From positions 106,054,355-106,118,354 of the forward strand of contig CM043943.1 in the NCBI GenBank assembly GCA_014529385.2: 64,000 nt of DNA, read 5' to 3'. The translations under genes and the position numbers were made by a program. The notes below the pieces were generated by a model, which was not told the origin of the DNA, did no database searches, and saw nothing but the letters and a program-made list of their open reading frames with translations. Shown here one piece after another: positions 52,626 through 61,684 of this stretch. The DNA comes from Adiantum capillus-veneris. Taxonomy: Eukaryota; Streptophyta; Polypodiopsida; Polypodiales; Pteridaceae. Position 1 is the first letter of the stretch; every line of letters starts with the position of its first letter.

Positions 52626-53312
52626 ACGAGGGGATTCTGCAACTGTAGGTTGTACCTTCAGAGGCACCTTGTCTACTATGCCCACTGGATAGACTGTCCT
52701 TTGGTCGGCCAATGTAATAGTGAATGGAGTAGGACGGGTAGGCTGCAGACCTAAAGCGAACATAGTGAACTCACACATCAGATTGATCCCAGATCCACCA
52801 TCGACTATGACGCCGGAGAATTGGTGCCCAAGAATAGATACAGTGAGACAAGGACTTTTGTAATCGGTGAGAGGAGCGGCTGGATAAGAAATCATGTAAG
52901 TCTTTGAGGGCTGTACGGGGAGGTGCCCGCCACTAGGCCCTGCACCCGGGTACAGAGATTGAATGACTGAAAGGGTGTCACTTCGAGCCGGAGCATATCG
53001 TAAAGTGACACTTGCTAAAAGGTGTTTTTCAAGATGGCTTCTACTATGGGCTTGGTTCCTTCGATCTGGGCGAACTTTGACCTGTTGCAAGTCAGCCATT
53101 GCTTCCAAGAAGGCTCCATCAATGTCAGATAGCATGGAGGTTGGCCTGCTCTTAGCACCAATGAAGGGCTCGTCAGTTGGGTTAGGTAGGCAAGGTTGTG
53201 GAAGTAGAGATGGACGAGATGGACTTGTTGGCAAGCTGAGACCAAGAGCTGCTCGTGCCGAGTGAGGACACCAGCAAGCTCCGCCACAACACTTGTTGTG
53301 GCCTGACCGCAT
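52596..53312 (-). CDS. Retropepsin-type protease region (partial pol)
   Basis: The minus-strand frame of 238 residues contains KSPCLTVSILGHQFSGVIVD followed by GGSGINLM and, 20 residues later, LGLQPTRP. The D-G-G-S/T-G box with preceding hydrophobic strand is the single active-site motif of plant Ty3-type aspartic proteases, which work as dimers to cut gag and pol. The N-terminal half (SRPTSMLSDIDGAFLEAMAD) is probably linker from gag. The frame runs into the minisatellite, so the downstream pol is lost. There is no LTR-proximal start codon; in a live element it would be made as part of gag-pol. Confidence 0.75.
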   Translation of the reverse strand: MRSGHNKCCGGACWCPHSARAALGLSLPTSPSRPSLLPQPCLPNPTDEPFIGAKSRPTSMLSDIDGAFLEAMADLQQVKVRPDRRNQAHSRSHLEKHLLASVTLRYAPARSDTLSVIQSLYPGAGPSGGHLPVQPSKTYMISYPAAPLTDYKSPCLTVSILGHQFSGVIVDGGSGINLMCEFTMFALGLQPTRPTPFTITLADQRTVYPVGIVDKVPLKVQPTVAESPRHSLPSLAPS

Positions 53313-53815
53313 GAGTAGCGGGTGATGGCTGAGGGATGGAGTTCATTGCAATGAGATTGATCTTCACGAATGTGAATTCTTGTTAGTTTCTGAGTTGAGC
53401 CTAAAGACGAGGATTCCCTTTGCTTGGGACAATCCTTACTGCAATGATCCTTAGACTCGGGGCAATGACGGCAAGGAGGAGACCCTTCACGTAAAGGACA
53501 CTTACTTTGGTCATGCCCATATTCTCCGCATCTGTAGCATAAGATGGCCCGATTTGATGGACGAAACGGGGGACGAGGTGGTCTCTGCTCCTGTTGCATG
53601 GAGTTGAAGGTTGAGGTGTAGAAGCTCTGAGGGGCCGAGGGAGCATGAGTATGATAAAAACTTTGAGACGGAAAAGTACTTGACATACCTTGGACAATAG
53701 GGGTATTGAGCAAAGGTGGCATGTAATTTGGATGGCCATAGGGGGAAACCATGTTGGATGTCAGTGCTAACCCTTGTTGAAGAGTAGGACCAAGACTTTG
53801 TTGTATTTGCTGCAA
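53015..53815 (-). CDS. Gag C-terminal part with CCHC zinc knuckle
   Basis: The minus-strand frame of 266 residues opens QIQQSLGPTLQQGLAL. It is rich in P, Q, S and Y up to residue 85, then has CYRCGEYGHDQSKC (CX2CX4HX4C, about residues 93-106). A second C/H-rich stretch, CRHCPESKDHCSKDC, lies near 117-131 and may be a half-knuckle. The knuckle packages the element RNA. The end of this frame overlaps the protease frame, as gag and pol do in many Ty3 elements. Confidence 0.78.
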   Translation of the reverse strand: MQQIQQSLGPTLQQGLALTSNMVSPYGHPNYMPPLLNTPIVQGMSSTFPSQSFYHTHAPSAPQSFYTSTFNSMQQEQRPPRPPFRPSNRAILCYRCGEYGHDQSKCPLREGSPPCRHCPESKDHCSKDCPKQRESSSLGSTQKLTRIHIREDQSHCNELHPSAITRYSCGQATTSVVAELAGVLTRHEQLLVSACQQVHLVHLYFHNLAYLTQLTSPSLVLRAGQPPCYLTLMEPSWKQWLTCNRSKFAQIEGTKPIVEAILKNTF

Positions 53816-53949
53816 TCCCTTGATGTAGTAGCAATCCTTGTCTTCATGTCCAGACTTTTCGCATAAGTGGCATAAAGCGCGAAGGGGGCAGTCCTATGGA
53901 GGGTGTCCTGGAGAGCGGCATGAGCTACACCATACCATACCTTAGTCTC

Positions 53950-54504
53950 CTGCTAAGACCTAAGCTCTTCTAGCTCTCTCTTGATTTGGTCCAAAGCCTC
54001 GTGATATGGGGGCTTCTCCCGTCTAAGAGAGATTGATTTCTCCTCCTGAAGAGCGCGCTGTAACTTTAGGGCTTTAAGTTCCCTACGTAAAGAAGTCAAG
54101 GGGTCAAATGGACTTTCCAAGAGTACAAAGGCAGTCTCGACCTGAGAAGAGTCGGTAAACAGCTTCCTTGCCCCCTCTATCCTAGTAGCAGCAGCAACAA
54201 AATCCTCTAGGTTGGCGTCAGGTCGGAGATTCTCTCTAAGTTTTTATTGAGAAGTCTTTGGAAGAGCCTTCTCTACCCATTTCTTGACCATAAACTCACC
54301 TGGTTGCTGAGGAAGCTTGGCGACCGGAGACTTTGTTCTGGCCATGAGTTCTGCAGAAGTCTCTTTGGGCTGAAGCATCAAGTTGGCCAACTCATCCAAA
54401 ACCTTTTCTTGGAAGTCCCCTGGTCTGAAAGCTTCACAAAATTGTTGTCTTAATGTGTCCCAAGTAGTAGAGTGGTTTTCAGCAAACTGACTGTCCGAGC
54501 CGCT
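53950..54504 (-). pseudogene. Gag capsid region, truncated
   Basis: The minus strand from 54480 reads TWDTLRQQFCEAFRPGDFQE, then LANLMLQPKETSAELMARTK, and MVKKWVEKALPKTSQ. A TAA near 54243 follows, then ENLRPDANLEDFVAAATRIE and a charged helical tail to about 53950. W-x-x-L-x-x-x-F followed by the LxxLxQ..S..E pattern fits a Retrotrans_gag domain. The start of gag and the 5' LTR are missing at the 54505 junction. Confidence 0.75.
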
Positions 54505-55616
54505 GGGTTGATAGAGATGGATACTACGGAGCTCGGACTTAATCGCAGCTCACAAGATGAGGAGTACACAGAGTATGGCAGTTATCTACTGGAGATGGAG
54601 ACAGCACATGGACTATCCATTCTGAAGGGCTTGGGGAAATATCAGACATCCAATTTTTTTACGGGCTTCTCACAGAATGGAGCCAGCAAGGTAGATTATG
54701 TGCTAGCCCAAATAGACTCCATCCCACGTATCTAGGATCTCACAATGGGGCCTCGGCCTATTGGGGTAGTAGCAGATTATCCAATCATATCCTTTTCAAT
54801 GGAGTTCCGCTACAAACGAATGGAGTCTACACATCAGAGATATATAGACTTCTGAGTATGGAGGATCCATGGGGGTCTTTGGGAGAGCTCACTCGGATCT
54901 TCATGGAGACTCTACACGGAGCTACTGCAACATCTTTTCCCCATGGCCAGCCCGCAGTGTGATGAAAATCTGAGAGCATGCCCAAGAACAGGTGGAATGA
55001 TGAGGGATGCAAAGAGATGAGAGCTCAGTTACAGAGAGAGGTTGCTACTGGGGTGACCACTCACAGATAGTCACGTATCCTCTTCCAAGGCCTTGTGCGA
55101 AGGAAGAAGCGAGCATCCTTGGCCCAGCTTGAGAGAGACATGTACCAGCTGTTCTTGAGTAAGGCTTCGGGGGAGGGCATGGAGGATGCTTCAGGAGTGT
55201 TCCACACCTATCGCTATTACCTCTCCTGAGACTTGCGGGGAGTATGCAACCACCTCATTATACACCATGCCAAATCAGGCCCTTTGCCAAATCCCCCACA
55301 GCCATGCCACCCACTTGTACCCTTCTTTACCACAAAAATGGTAAAGAAATCCATTGACAAGCTGAGCATGAGATCACTGGAACGTAAAGGATTAGTAGAA
55401 GAGCACTTCATACATGCCAGGTACACGGTCACAGCTAGCTCTCATGTTTGACAGAGCTATGTGTGAGGGATTTCCTGACACTCGGAGTATGTCCACGATC
55501 ACGCCAAAATTCAAGTCTGGTGATCCCAATTTGCCCAATAACTATCACACTATTATGGTTGGTCACTCGCTGGCCAAACTCTATCCGAGAACCAAACCGA
55601 TGCATAGACTGCAGGC

Positions 55617-56340
55617 CATAGTTACCCGAAACGCGGAACAGGAACGGTGACGGGATCCCTGCGGAACGGGGGAACGGCTAGGGGTCCGGAACGGGAACGG
55701 CGCAGAACGGGAGGTATAAAAAACACCCAAATAGTGCATTTTTTAGCTCCTTGTGTTTAAATACAAGGAGTATTAGAGTGCTTTGATTGTAATACTCACA
55801 AAAAACTCGTTTTGAAGACCATTCAACCTTGCTATGACTAGATGATGATGATGAGAGAGAGAGAGAGAGAGGGAGAGACTCGAGAGAGTGAGAGGGAGAG
55901 GGAGAGATTTGAGAGAGTGGGAGGGAGAGGAAGAGAGCTTGAAGGCGTGAAGCCTTGAGCCTTGAGAGAGTGAGTCTTGAGAGGGAGAGATCTTGAGAGT
56001 GTGAGAGGGAAATTGCTAGAGCCTTGAGGATTAGCTTGTGGAGAGAAAGGGGGAGGGGGGTGCATTTTATGAGTCCTTGAGGCCTTGCACACTTCAAAAA
56101 GAAGCCCAAACATTTACTTCAATTTTTTCAATTTTTGCCAAATTTGTTTGTAGCCGTTGGTCGTTCCAGGGGCATTCCGGAACGTTCCGGGGGCGTTCCG
56201 GAACGTTCTGGAACGGCCGTTCCGGTTTGCACTGGCCACCCGGAACGTCAAACGTTTCAGGACGTTTCGGAACGTTCGGGAAGGGAACTGCCCCCCGGAA
56301 CGCCGGAACGGGGGCTAGGGGGCGTTCCCCGGTAACTCTG
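55617..56340. mobile_element. hAT-type MITE, 724 bp
   Basis: It is flanked by an 8-bp duplication CTGCAGGC (55609-55616 and 56341-56348), the hAT length. The ends are inverted: CATAGTTACCCGAAACGC at the left, and the right end reads CAGAGTTACCGGGGAACGCC on the other strand. Both subterminal zones are crowded with GGAACG/CGTTCC (about 8 copies in the left 100 bp and 10 in the right 200 bp), as expected for transposase-binding repeats. The interior has a GA-rich stretch (about 55855-56045). No transposase ORF is seen, so it is non-autonomous. It interrupts RT of LINE copy D. Confidence 0.9.
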
Positions 56341-56759
56341 CTGCAGGCTTTGGGAGTATCCCGTGAGGTAATACGGGATATTATGGCACTCTGAAACTGT
56401 GATGGGACAAGTACAGAGCTCAAAGGTTTATCACAGCAAGTTCAATCCAATATAGGAGTGAAACAGGGACCCACCCTCCCTGGATTATATATTGATGAGA
56501 TCTCGACTACATTGGGAGCTCAAGAGACAGAGGAGCCAACTGCTGGCACTTGGATATCACTATTATTGTATGCTGATGATATTGTGCTTATAGGAGACTC
56601 CCCAAAGGGTATGCAGAAGCACCTCGAGGCCTTGCACCCTTTTGCGCAAGACAGTGGTTTGTCAATGAATCTAGGTAAAACCAAGGACATGGTGTTAAAC
56701 ACCACAGCACATTGGGTCAGGAGATCAGCACCTAAATTCTTATAGGGACAGGAGACTAT

Positions 56760-57047
56760 GGAGTATGTGCATTTATAAACCTACCGTGGACTGGTCGTTA
56801 GTGGGCCCGTTTTCTCCTTGAGAGAGGCAACAGAGGCAAGGTTGACTAGAGGATATGCATCATTGAGCGGACTAGAGAGGATGTTTGCACAGGTGCAATT
56901 CCAGGAGTATGTGCATTTATAAACCTACCTTGGAGTGGTCGTTAGTGGGCCCATTTCCTCCTTGAGAGGGGCAACAGAGGCAAGGCTGACTAGAGGATAT
57001 GCATCATTGAGCGGACTAGAGAGGATGTGTGCACAGGTGCAATTCCA
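56760..57047 (+). repeat. 144-bp tandem duplication in LINE copy D
   Basis: GGAGTATGTGCATTTATAAA opens both units; the second starts at about 56904. They differ at several bases, so the duplication is not recent. Confidence 0.88.
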
Positions 57048-57311
57048 GGAGCCACGGACTAAGTTGTGGCTTTTTGGAACTTTGGTCACATCAGCCATAC
57101 TCTATGGTGTACATAATGTGGAGGCCCAGCTTAATTCATCACAGCAAATCAGGACACACATATGAGAGATGGAGATCGATAGAGCGACCGTTGATATCCA
57201 TGATCCCTAGGATGATTAGGGCTAAGGCCTCAGTCCCGCATGAGATCATCTGAGCAGAGATGGCAGCACCATTGATTGTAGTTGAGGCCTTATCTAGATC
57301 AGTATCGTTTC

Positions 57312-58044
57312 TGTCACAAATTGCTGATGTGTCAAGCCACTAAAGACCTGAGCCGACTTGCAGATCCCAACTGAGGGACCTAAACCCTAAGAGAAGCAGT
57401 AGCAGAAGAAGTTTTACCAACTTACAAAGTCTTGCCGTGTGGCCCAAATTTTTTTAGAAAGCTCCCACCAACTTATGGGACCCCGTCCCCGATGGGGCCT
57501 AAGGGCCTTAGGGCATTAAAATAATAGAGCAAGACCCACACACACACACACAATCTGTTGCATAAAAAATGCTGGCGTGGCAGCCATACATACGCCCTCG
57601 ATTAGCGCTGGCAGTGCCACGTGGCAGCTTGCACGGAATTCTGCGTTTCACGCTGGTGGCTGAAGATGTGGCAAGCTGTACGGAATTCCTTGAAATTGCG
57701 CTGGCTGCTTTTGGGAGGCCAGATGCTTTCAAAAATGGATGCTTTTCATGTACAGCTTTTCCAAGGCCAAGGGCCTTTAAATGCGTGCCTAGGGCCCACC
57801 CTCTGGTAATTTTCCCACGTGGGAGTGCAGAGCAGAGGGGTTCCGGCATTGTACTGAGATCAAGCAATATAAAGAAATACCGAAAGGGGCTCCACGGTTT
57901 GGGGCCAATGCTCTCTTGGGGTGGAATTCCGCCACTCCCCGTGTCGTGTGTCGTGCACTCTCTCTCTCAGCCCACTTGTTTTGAAGTGTTTGAAGTTGTC
58001 TCATCTATTCTTTTCCATTGGGCACGTGGTGCCTTCCCGCTACA
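57312..58044 (+). repeat. 5' LTR
   Basis: TGTCACAAATTGCTGATG...CCCGCTACA. Modules: CCTAAACCCTAAG near 57370, GGGACCCCGTCCCC...GGGGCC near 57478, TATA-like CCTTTAAATGCG near 57774, TAAAGAAATACCGAAAGG near 57871, GGAATTCCGCC near 57923. Confidence 0.92.
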
Positions 58045-58045
58045 G

Positions 58046-58086
58046 TGGTATCAGAGCTTCAGGCGTGTGCTTTTCTAAAAGCATAC
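58046..58086 (+). other. Primer-binding site and adjacent hairpin
   Basis: TGGTATCAGAGC matches the initiator-Met primer consensus exactly, one base after the LTR. At 58065-58086 a stem-loop follows with arms GTGTGCTTTT and AAAAGCATAC. Confidence 0.92.
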
Positions 58087-58637
58087 TCGTCCTTAAGAGC
58101 AGACAGAGCAAGACGGCGCTTCCAGATTTTACATTAAAATTTGCACTGAAAGTGACACATGGCAGCTTAAAGAATTCCCTATTTCACACTGGTGGCTAAT
58201 GATGTGGCAGGCTGTACAAAATTCCCTGAAATTGTGTTGGCTGCTTCTGGGAGGCCAGATGCTTCTAGGATTGGATGCTTTTTATGTACCGCTTTCCAAG
58301 GCCAAGGGCCTTTAAATACGTGCCTAGGGCCCACTCTCTGGCAATTTTTCCACGTGGGAGTGCAGGGCAGAGGGGTTCCGGCGTTGCTGAGATCAAGCAA
58401 TATAAAGAAATACCAAAAGGGGTGCCAGGGTTTGATGCCAGTGCTCGCTTGTGGTGGAATTCTGCCACTCCCCGTGTCACGGGTCATGCACCCTCTCTCT
58501 CAGTTCAGTTGTTTTGAAGTGTTTGAAGTTGTCTCGTCTATTCTTTTACGTTGGCACGTGGTGCCTTCCCGCTACAGTTTCTCCACAATATAAGGACGCT
58601 GCCCCGAGATAGATATTCTCGACTTGCTCTTGAGTCT

Positions 58638-58979
58638 TGTCACAACTTTGTGACATGGCAAGTTCTCAACTTAAAAGATTGGCCAAGTGGAAGAGGGGGG
58701 GGGGGGGGGGGGGGGGGGGGGTTAGGGTTTATAAACCTAACCCCATCAACTTGCATATATGCGCCAAGGGACCTAAACCCTTTAAAAACAAAGCTTGGAC
58801 CCCAAATTGCGTAGGTATGCTGATGTGGCACCTCCATACGGCTGACACGGATTTTGCGCGACGCTCTTTATGCTGGCAGCTTTTGGGCGCAGGGCTTTTA
58901 AGTGGCAGCTTTTGAGAACACCAGCTTTTGGGGGCACCAACTTTTGGGCCTCTTGCACTCTTTATAAGAGTTGTGAGTG

Positions 58980-59017
<38 letters not shown>

Positions 59018-59152
59018 ATTAGCTTGGGAGCAATCATGGCGAGAGGACCCTCGTACATTGTACCTTTGTGAAGCAATAATAAAGAAATATCAGAAGAGGC
59101 GCCAAGTCTTTGGGGTAAGTGCGTCTAGAAGCGGAACTCCGCCGCTTTGTTC

Positions 59153-59229
<77 letters not shown>

Positions 59230-59295
59230 GTTGTTTGCAGTTTTCTCACATGTGTTGATGTAGATCTTCAGCTTGAAGTGTCCAAGTCTATTAAA
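58638..59295 (+). repeat. 5' LTR of a further, diverged LTR element
   Basis: TGTCACAACTTTGTGACATG starts the LTR and a primer site TGGTATCAAAGCTC at 59297 follows its end. Inside are a 24-G run (about 58697-58720), CCTAAACCC near 58786, TATA box CTTTATAAGAG near 58962, two TC runs (58983-59014, 59154-59222) and AATAAAGAAATATC near 59078. No 3' LTR was found. It cuts off LINE copy D. Confidence 0.8.
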
Positions 59296-59326
59296 GTGGT
59301 ATCAAAGCTCAGGTGATTCTTCTACT

Positions 59327-59545
59327 ATGGAGGATCCAATCCCTTTTCCCACAACATACATGAATTCTCGCAGTGAATCCGGTGAAGAAAGAGCTGTTCC
59401 ACCGACTCTCCGACTTCGTGAGGATGAAGTCAACCCCAACCCTAATGGGGGATTAGCAGATACCAACAGAACTTCTAACGGGGGCAGACCTTCCTCCAAG
59501 GAATATGGGAAAGAGCATGGATGTAGATATGGCCAAGCTAGCTAG
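59327..59545 (+). pseudogene. Short ORF after the primer site, possible gag start
   Basis: ATG at 59327, 17 bases after the primer site, opens EDPIPFPTTYMNSRSESGEE, then PTLRLREDEVNPNPNGGLAD, and ends at TAG near 59543. Position and composition (hydrophilic, P/N/S/E-rich) fit a gag N-terminus. There is no domain and no downstream continuation, so the element is truncated here. Confidence 0.45.
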
Positions 59546-59615
59546 CTCGCTCTGAGGGTCTGTGAGGCAACGAGTCGTCCTAGCAGCCTAGAAGATGAAG
59601 GCGCCGACACCCTGC

Positions 59616-59661
<46 letters not shown>

Positions 59662-60006
59662 GGGTCTGTGAGGCAGAGTAAGACCAGCGTGAGGAGCGGT
59701 CGACTGTGCAGGCCTGCACAGGAAAGCCTTGCGAACGGGAGGAGGAAAGGCAGGTGAGCGCGAAAGCTGAGGGAAGAGAAACGCGATAGGGGGGCAGGCC
59801 ACATGGTGATGGCGCAAGGGTACAGGGCAGCAGGGAGCACGATCACGAGCCATCTCTCTCTCTCTCTCTCTATCGCGCTGTTTCTCTCTGTCTCTATCGC
59901 TCTCTGTTTTTTAACCCTTTAACTTTTTAGGCTTTTAATTTTTTAACGTACTATCTTTTTAACCCTTTTTTAACTCTATCGTTTTTTTAATTTTAACTCT
60001 ATCGTG

Positions 60007-60062
<56 letters not shown>
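59546..60062. repeat. TC-rich junction region with repeated LINE 5' UTR stubs
   Basis: GAGGGTCTGTGAGGCA (59552) recurs as CGGGTCTGTGAGGCA (59659) across a (TC)n of about 38 bp (59622-59659). This is the same stub - (TC)n - stub plan as at 37843-38089. A G/C-rich 200 bp follows, then AACTCTATCG repeats and a (TC)n at 60013-60062. No coding sequence is seen. Confidence 0.65.
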
Positions 60063-60066
<4 letters not shown>

Positions 60067-60232
60067 AGATACCCCACTACCTACACTCAGTTCAGTTTTG
60101 TATCAGTTTTTGTTTCATTTGTCTTTCCGATAGACGGATGACATACACACCATGTACATTTGATTTGTCTCATAGGCCGATTTCGGCCTGACATAGACGT
60201 TAAAAATCTTTCTTTCTTTCTTCTTTCTTTCT
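60063..60232 (+). mobile_element. LINE 3' tail, divergent subfamily
   Basis: GTCTCATAGGCCGATTTCGG begins the signature, with a perfect hairpin AGGCCGA/TCGGCCT at 60174-60189, then TGACATAGACGTTAAAAATC and TTCTTTC repeats into TC. It is 5'-truncated to about 170 bp and related to 35470-35680. Confidence 0.8.
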
Positions 60233-60276
60233 CTCTCTCTCTCTCTCCCCCCTACCCCGCGCGCTGTCCCACCCCG

Positions 60277-60308
60277 CCCCCCCCCCCCCCCCGGTTTAAC
60301 TCTATCGT

Positions 60309-60388
<80 letters not shown>
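60277..60388. repeat. Poly-C tract and (TC)n before LINE copy E
   Basis: About 16 C (60277-60292), the words GGTTTAACTCTATCGTGC, then about 39 TC units (60310-60388), the longest TC run next to a LINE start in the window. Confidence 0.92.
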
Positions 60389-60390
<2 letters not shown>

Positions 60391-60491
60391 CCGCACGAGG
60401 GCCGTACGCACACACGCTCTCTCTGCAAGCTCTTCTACATGTAGGACTTCCTCACCGTAATACCCTACCCCACATTTGTGGCTCGGGTTCG

Positions 60492-61651
60492 ATGGATCCG
60501 CCTACCGAAGGGGAAGGGCCAGGTGTAGATAGCTACACCACCCCCAAAAAAACAACAGCTACATTTAAACAGAGAAACAGAGATATTGTACTATCACCAG
60601 GATCCTTACGAGTGGGGAAAACCTCCAGGATACATGATGAGCTAATGATGGAGAAGTTCCAGGTAATGCTCAAATCAGAGCTAAACTATATGAGGGATGA
60701 CATCAGGAAGGAAATGCACGCGAACGCTGAGAGCTACAGGAACTCCATGTATGGAGACATGATGAGAGAACTAAGGAGAGAGATCCGGGGGATACAGAAC
60801 GAGGAGATTCAGAGCTTGAAAACGGAATTACGAAACCTAATCAAGGCCGAAGTAAATGTAACAGAATGCGTTATGCAAAAGAAAATCGATGAGGCAGTAG
60901 CAAGTTTTGAAGCATGGAGAACAAATATGGAAAAGCAAATGGGGGAAAAAGATGCAATAATTGAGGAGCTAAAAGGAGAACTTACGGCTTGCAAATCTGT
61001 AACTAAGGAGAAGGGAGACGACCAACCTTCGGTGCTGAAGGAGCTCGAGGACATGAAGGATCAGATGAAAGCTATACGGGAAGGAGATGAACAGAAATCG
61101 AAAACGGCATCTTCATGGGCGGAACGTCTTTGTAAGACACAAGAAAAGGTTGATGAAGCAGAGAAATGGATTGAGGATGCGAAGAAAGAGAAGGCCCAGA
61201 TGCCCGATACCACACCTACCTCCACTATTATTAATATGACCATTGAGGAAGAGCAGAAAAGGAAGAATCGGGCTCTACATGTGCGGGTCACAGGGGTCAA
61301 AGACAAAGAGAATGTAGATGAAGAAGTGAAGGAACTGCTACAACGCATGGGCATCACAGAGCCCACTCACACAAGTGCATGGAGAGTGGGCAAGAAAGGA
61401 ATCGATGTGAGGGAAACGTAAAGGATAGGGCACTTATTCTCCGCTTCCCGAATATAGAAATAAGGAAAGAATTTCTAAAGAAGAGGCCAACTCTTAAGAA
61501 AACCGGTATTTTCTTGGGAGATGACCTTACATTGGCACAAGTGGCACACATGCAAGAGTTGATGCCAGAGATCAGGGCAGCAAGAGAAAAGGGGAAAATC
61601 GCCTTTTATAGAGGAGGGAAAGTAGTGGTTCTGGAAAAGCGCTCAGCATGA
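60492..61651 (+). pseudogene. LINE-TC ORF1 of copy E (one frameshift)
   Basis: The first 309 codons are open: DPPTEGEGPGVDSYTTPKKT, VLSPGSLRVGKTSRIHDEL, then coiled coil (about residues 50-250, e.g. KELEDMKDQMKAIREGDEQK). The RRM-like part (TSTIINMTIEEEQKRKNRAL, HVRVTGVKDKENVDEEVKEL) extends to TSAWRVGKKG. At about 61400 the frame shifts and continues as DRALILRFPNIEIRKEFLKK, GIFLGDDLTLAQVAHMQELM and EIRAAREKGKIAFY to TGA at 61651. The intact protein would have about 385 residues. As an L1-type ORF1p it should trimerise by the coiled coil and bind LINE RNA; that role is from the family. A start 100 bases after the (TC)n shows that the 5' UTR of this subfamily is short. Confidence 0.85.
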
Positions 61652-61684
61652 CGGTGCAAGACCTATGGGGCGACGCTCCGGATA

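Larger units (their letters stand above)
48414..54504 (-). mobile_element. Ty3-type element with gag and protease, no RT (minus strand)
   Basis: On the minus strand the order is gag (about 54480-53950), CCHC knuckle and protease (53815-52596), a GA-rich minisatellite (52620-52130), an extra coding region (51966-49355) split by a solo LTR, and the 3' LTR (49176-48414). RT, RNase H and integrase are not visible. The 5' LTR is absent: the gag end meets LINE copy D at about 54505. The VDGGS protease and an extra ORF near the 3' end recall Tat/Athila-type elements, which is inference. Confidence 0.82.
54505..57306 (+). pseudogene. LINE-TC ORF2 of copy D, broken
   Basis: Endonuclease end: LGLNRSSQDEEYTEYGSYLL, METAHGLSIL, ASKVDYVLAQ. 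Linker near 54830-55200. RT: FFTTKMVKKSIDKL (about 55320), YHTIMVGHSLAKLYP, then a deletion, MHRLQ, the MITE, ALGVSREVIRDIMAL. After that come GVKQGPTLPGLYIDEI, an intact LLYADDIVLIGDSPKGMQ (YADD at about 56569-56580) and DSGLSMNLGKTK. A 144-bp tandem duplication (56760-56903 and 56904-57047) lies in the post-RT region. It then reads TKLWLFGTLVTSAILYGV and RAKASVPHEII. Confidence 0.83.
57312..58576 (+). mobile_element. Non-coding LTR element, internally deleted
   Basis: It is flanked by GTTTC (57307-57311 and 58577-58581). A full 5' LTR (57312-58044) is followed by the primer site, about 90 bp of leader, and a 3' LTR lacking its first third (about 58148-58576). LINE copy D continues across it (SVSF then LHNIRTLPRDRYSRLALES). 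The family and modules are those of the elements at 15436 and 19215. Loss of the interior leaves an element of only 1.27 kb. Confidence 0.92.
54505..58637 (+). mobile_element. LINE-TC copy D, 5'-truncated and interrupted
   Basis: The copy starts in the endonuclease domain at about 54505 inside the Ty3-type gag. Segments 54505-55616, 56349-57311 and 58582-58637 belong to it. Inserted are a MITE (55617-56340) and an LTR element (57312-58576). About 230 bp of RT were deleted near 55590. It is cut at 58638 by another LTR. Confidence 0.85.

Noticed and set aside
48414-57311. LINE copies C and D as one LINE split by the Ty3-type element
   Set aside because: Copy C already contains endonuclease and RT before 48413, and D begins again in the endonuclease, so they are two copies.
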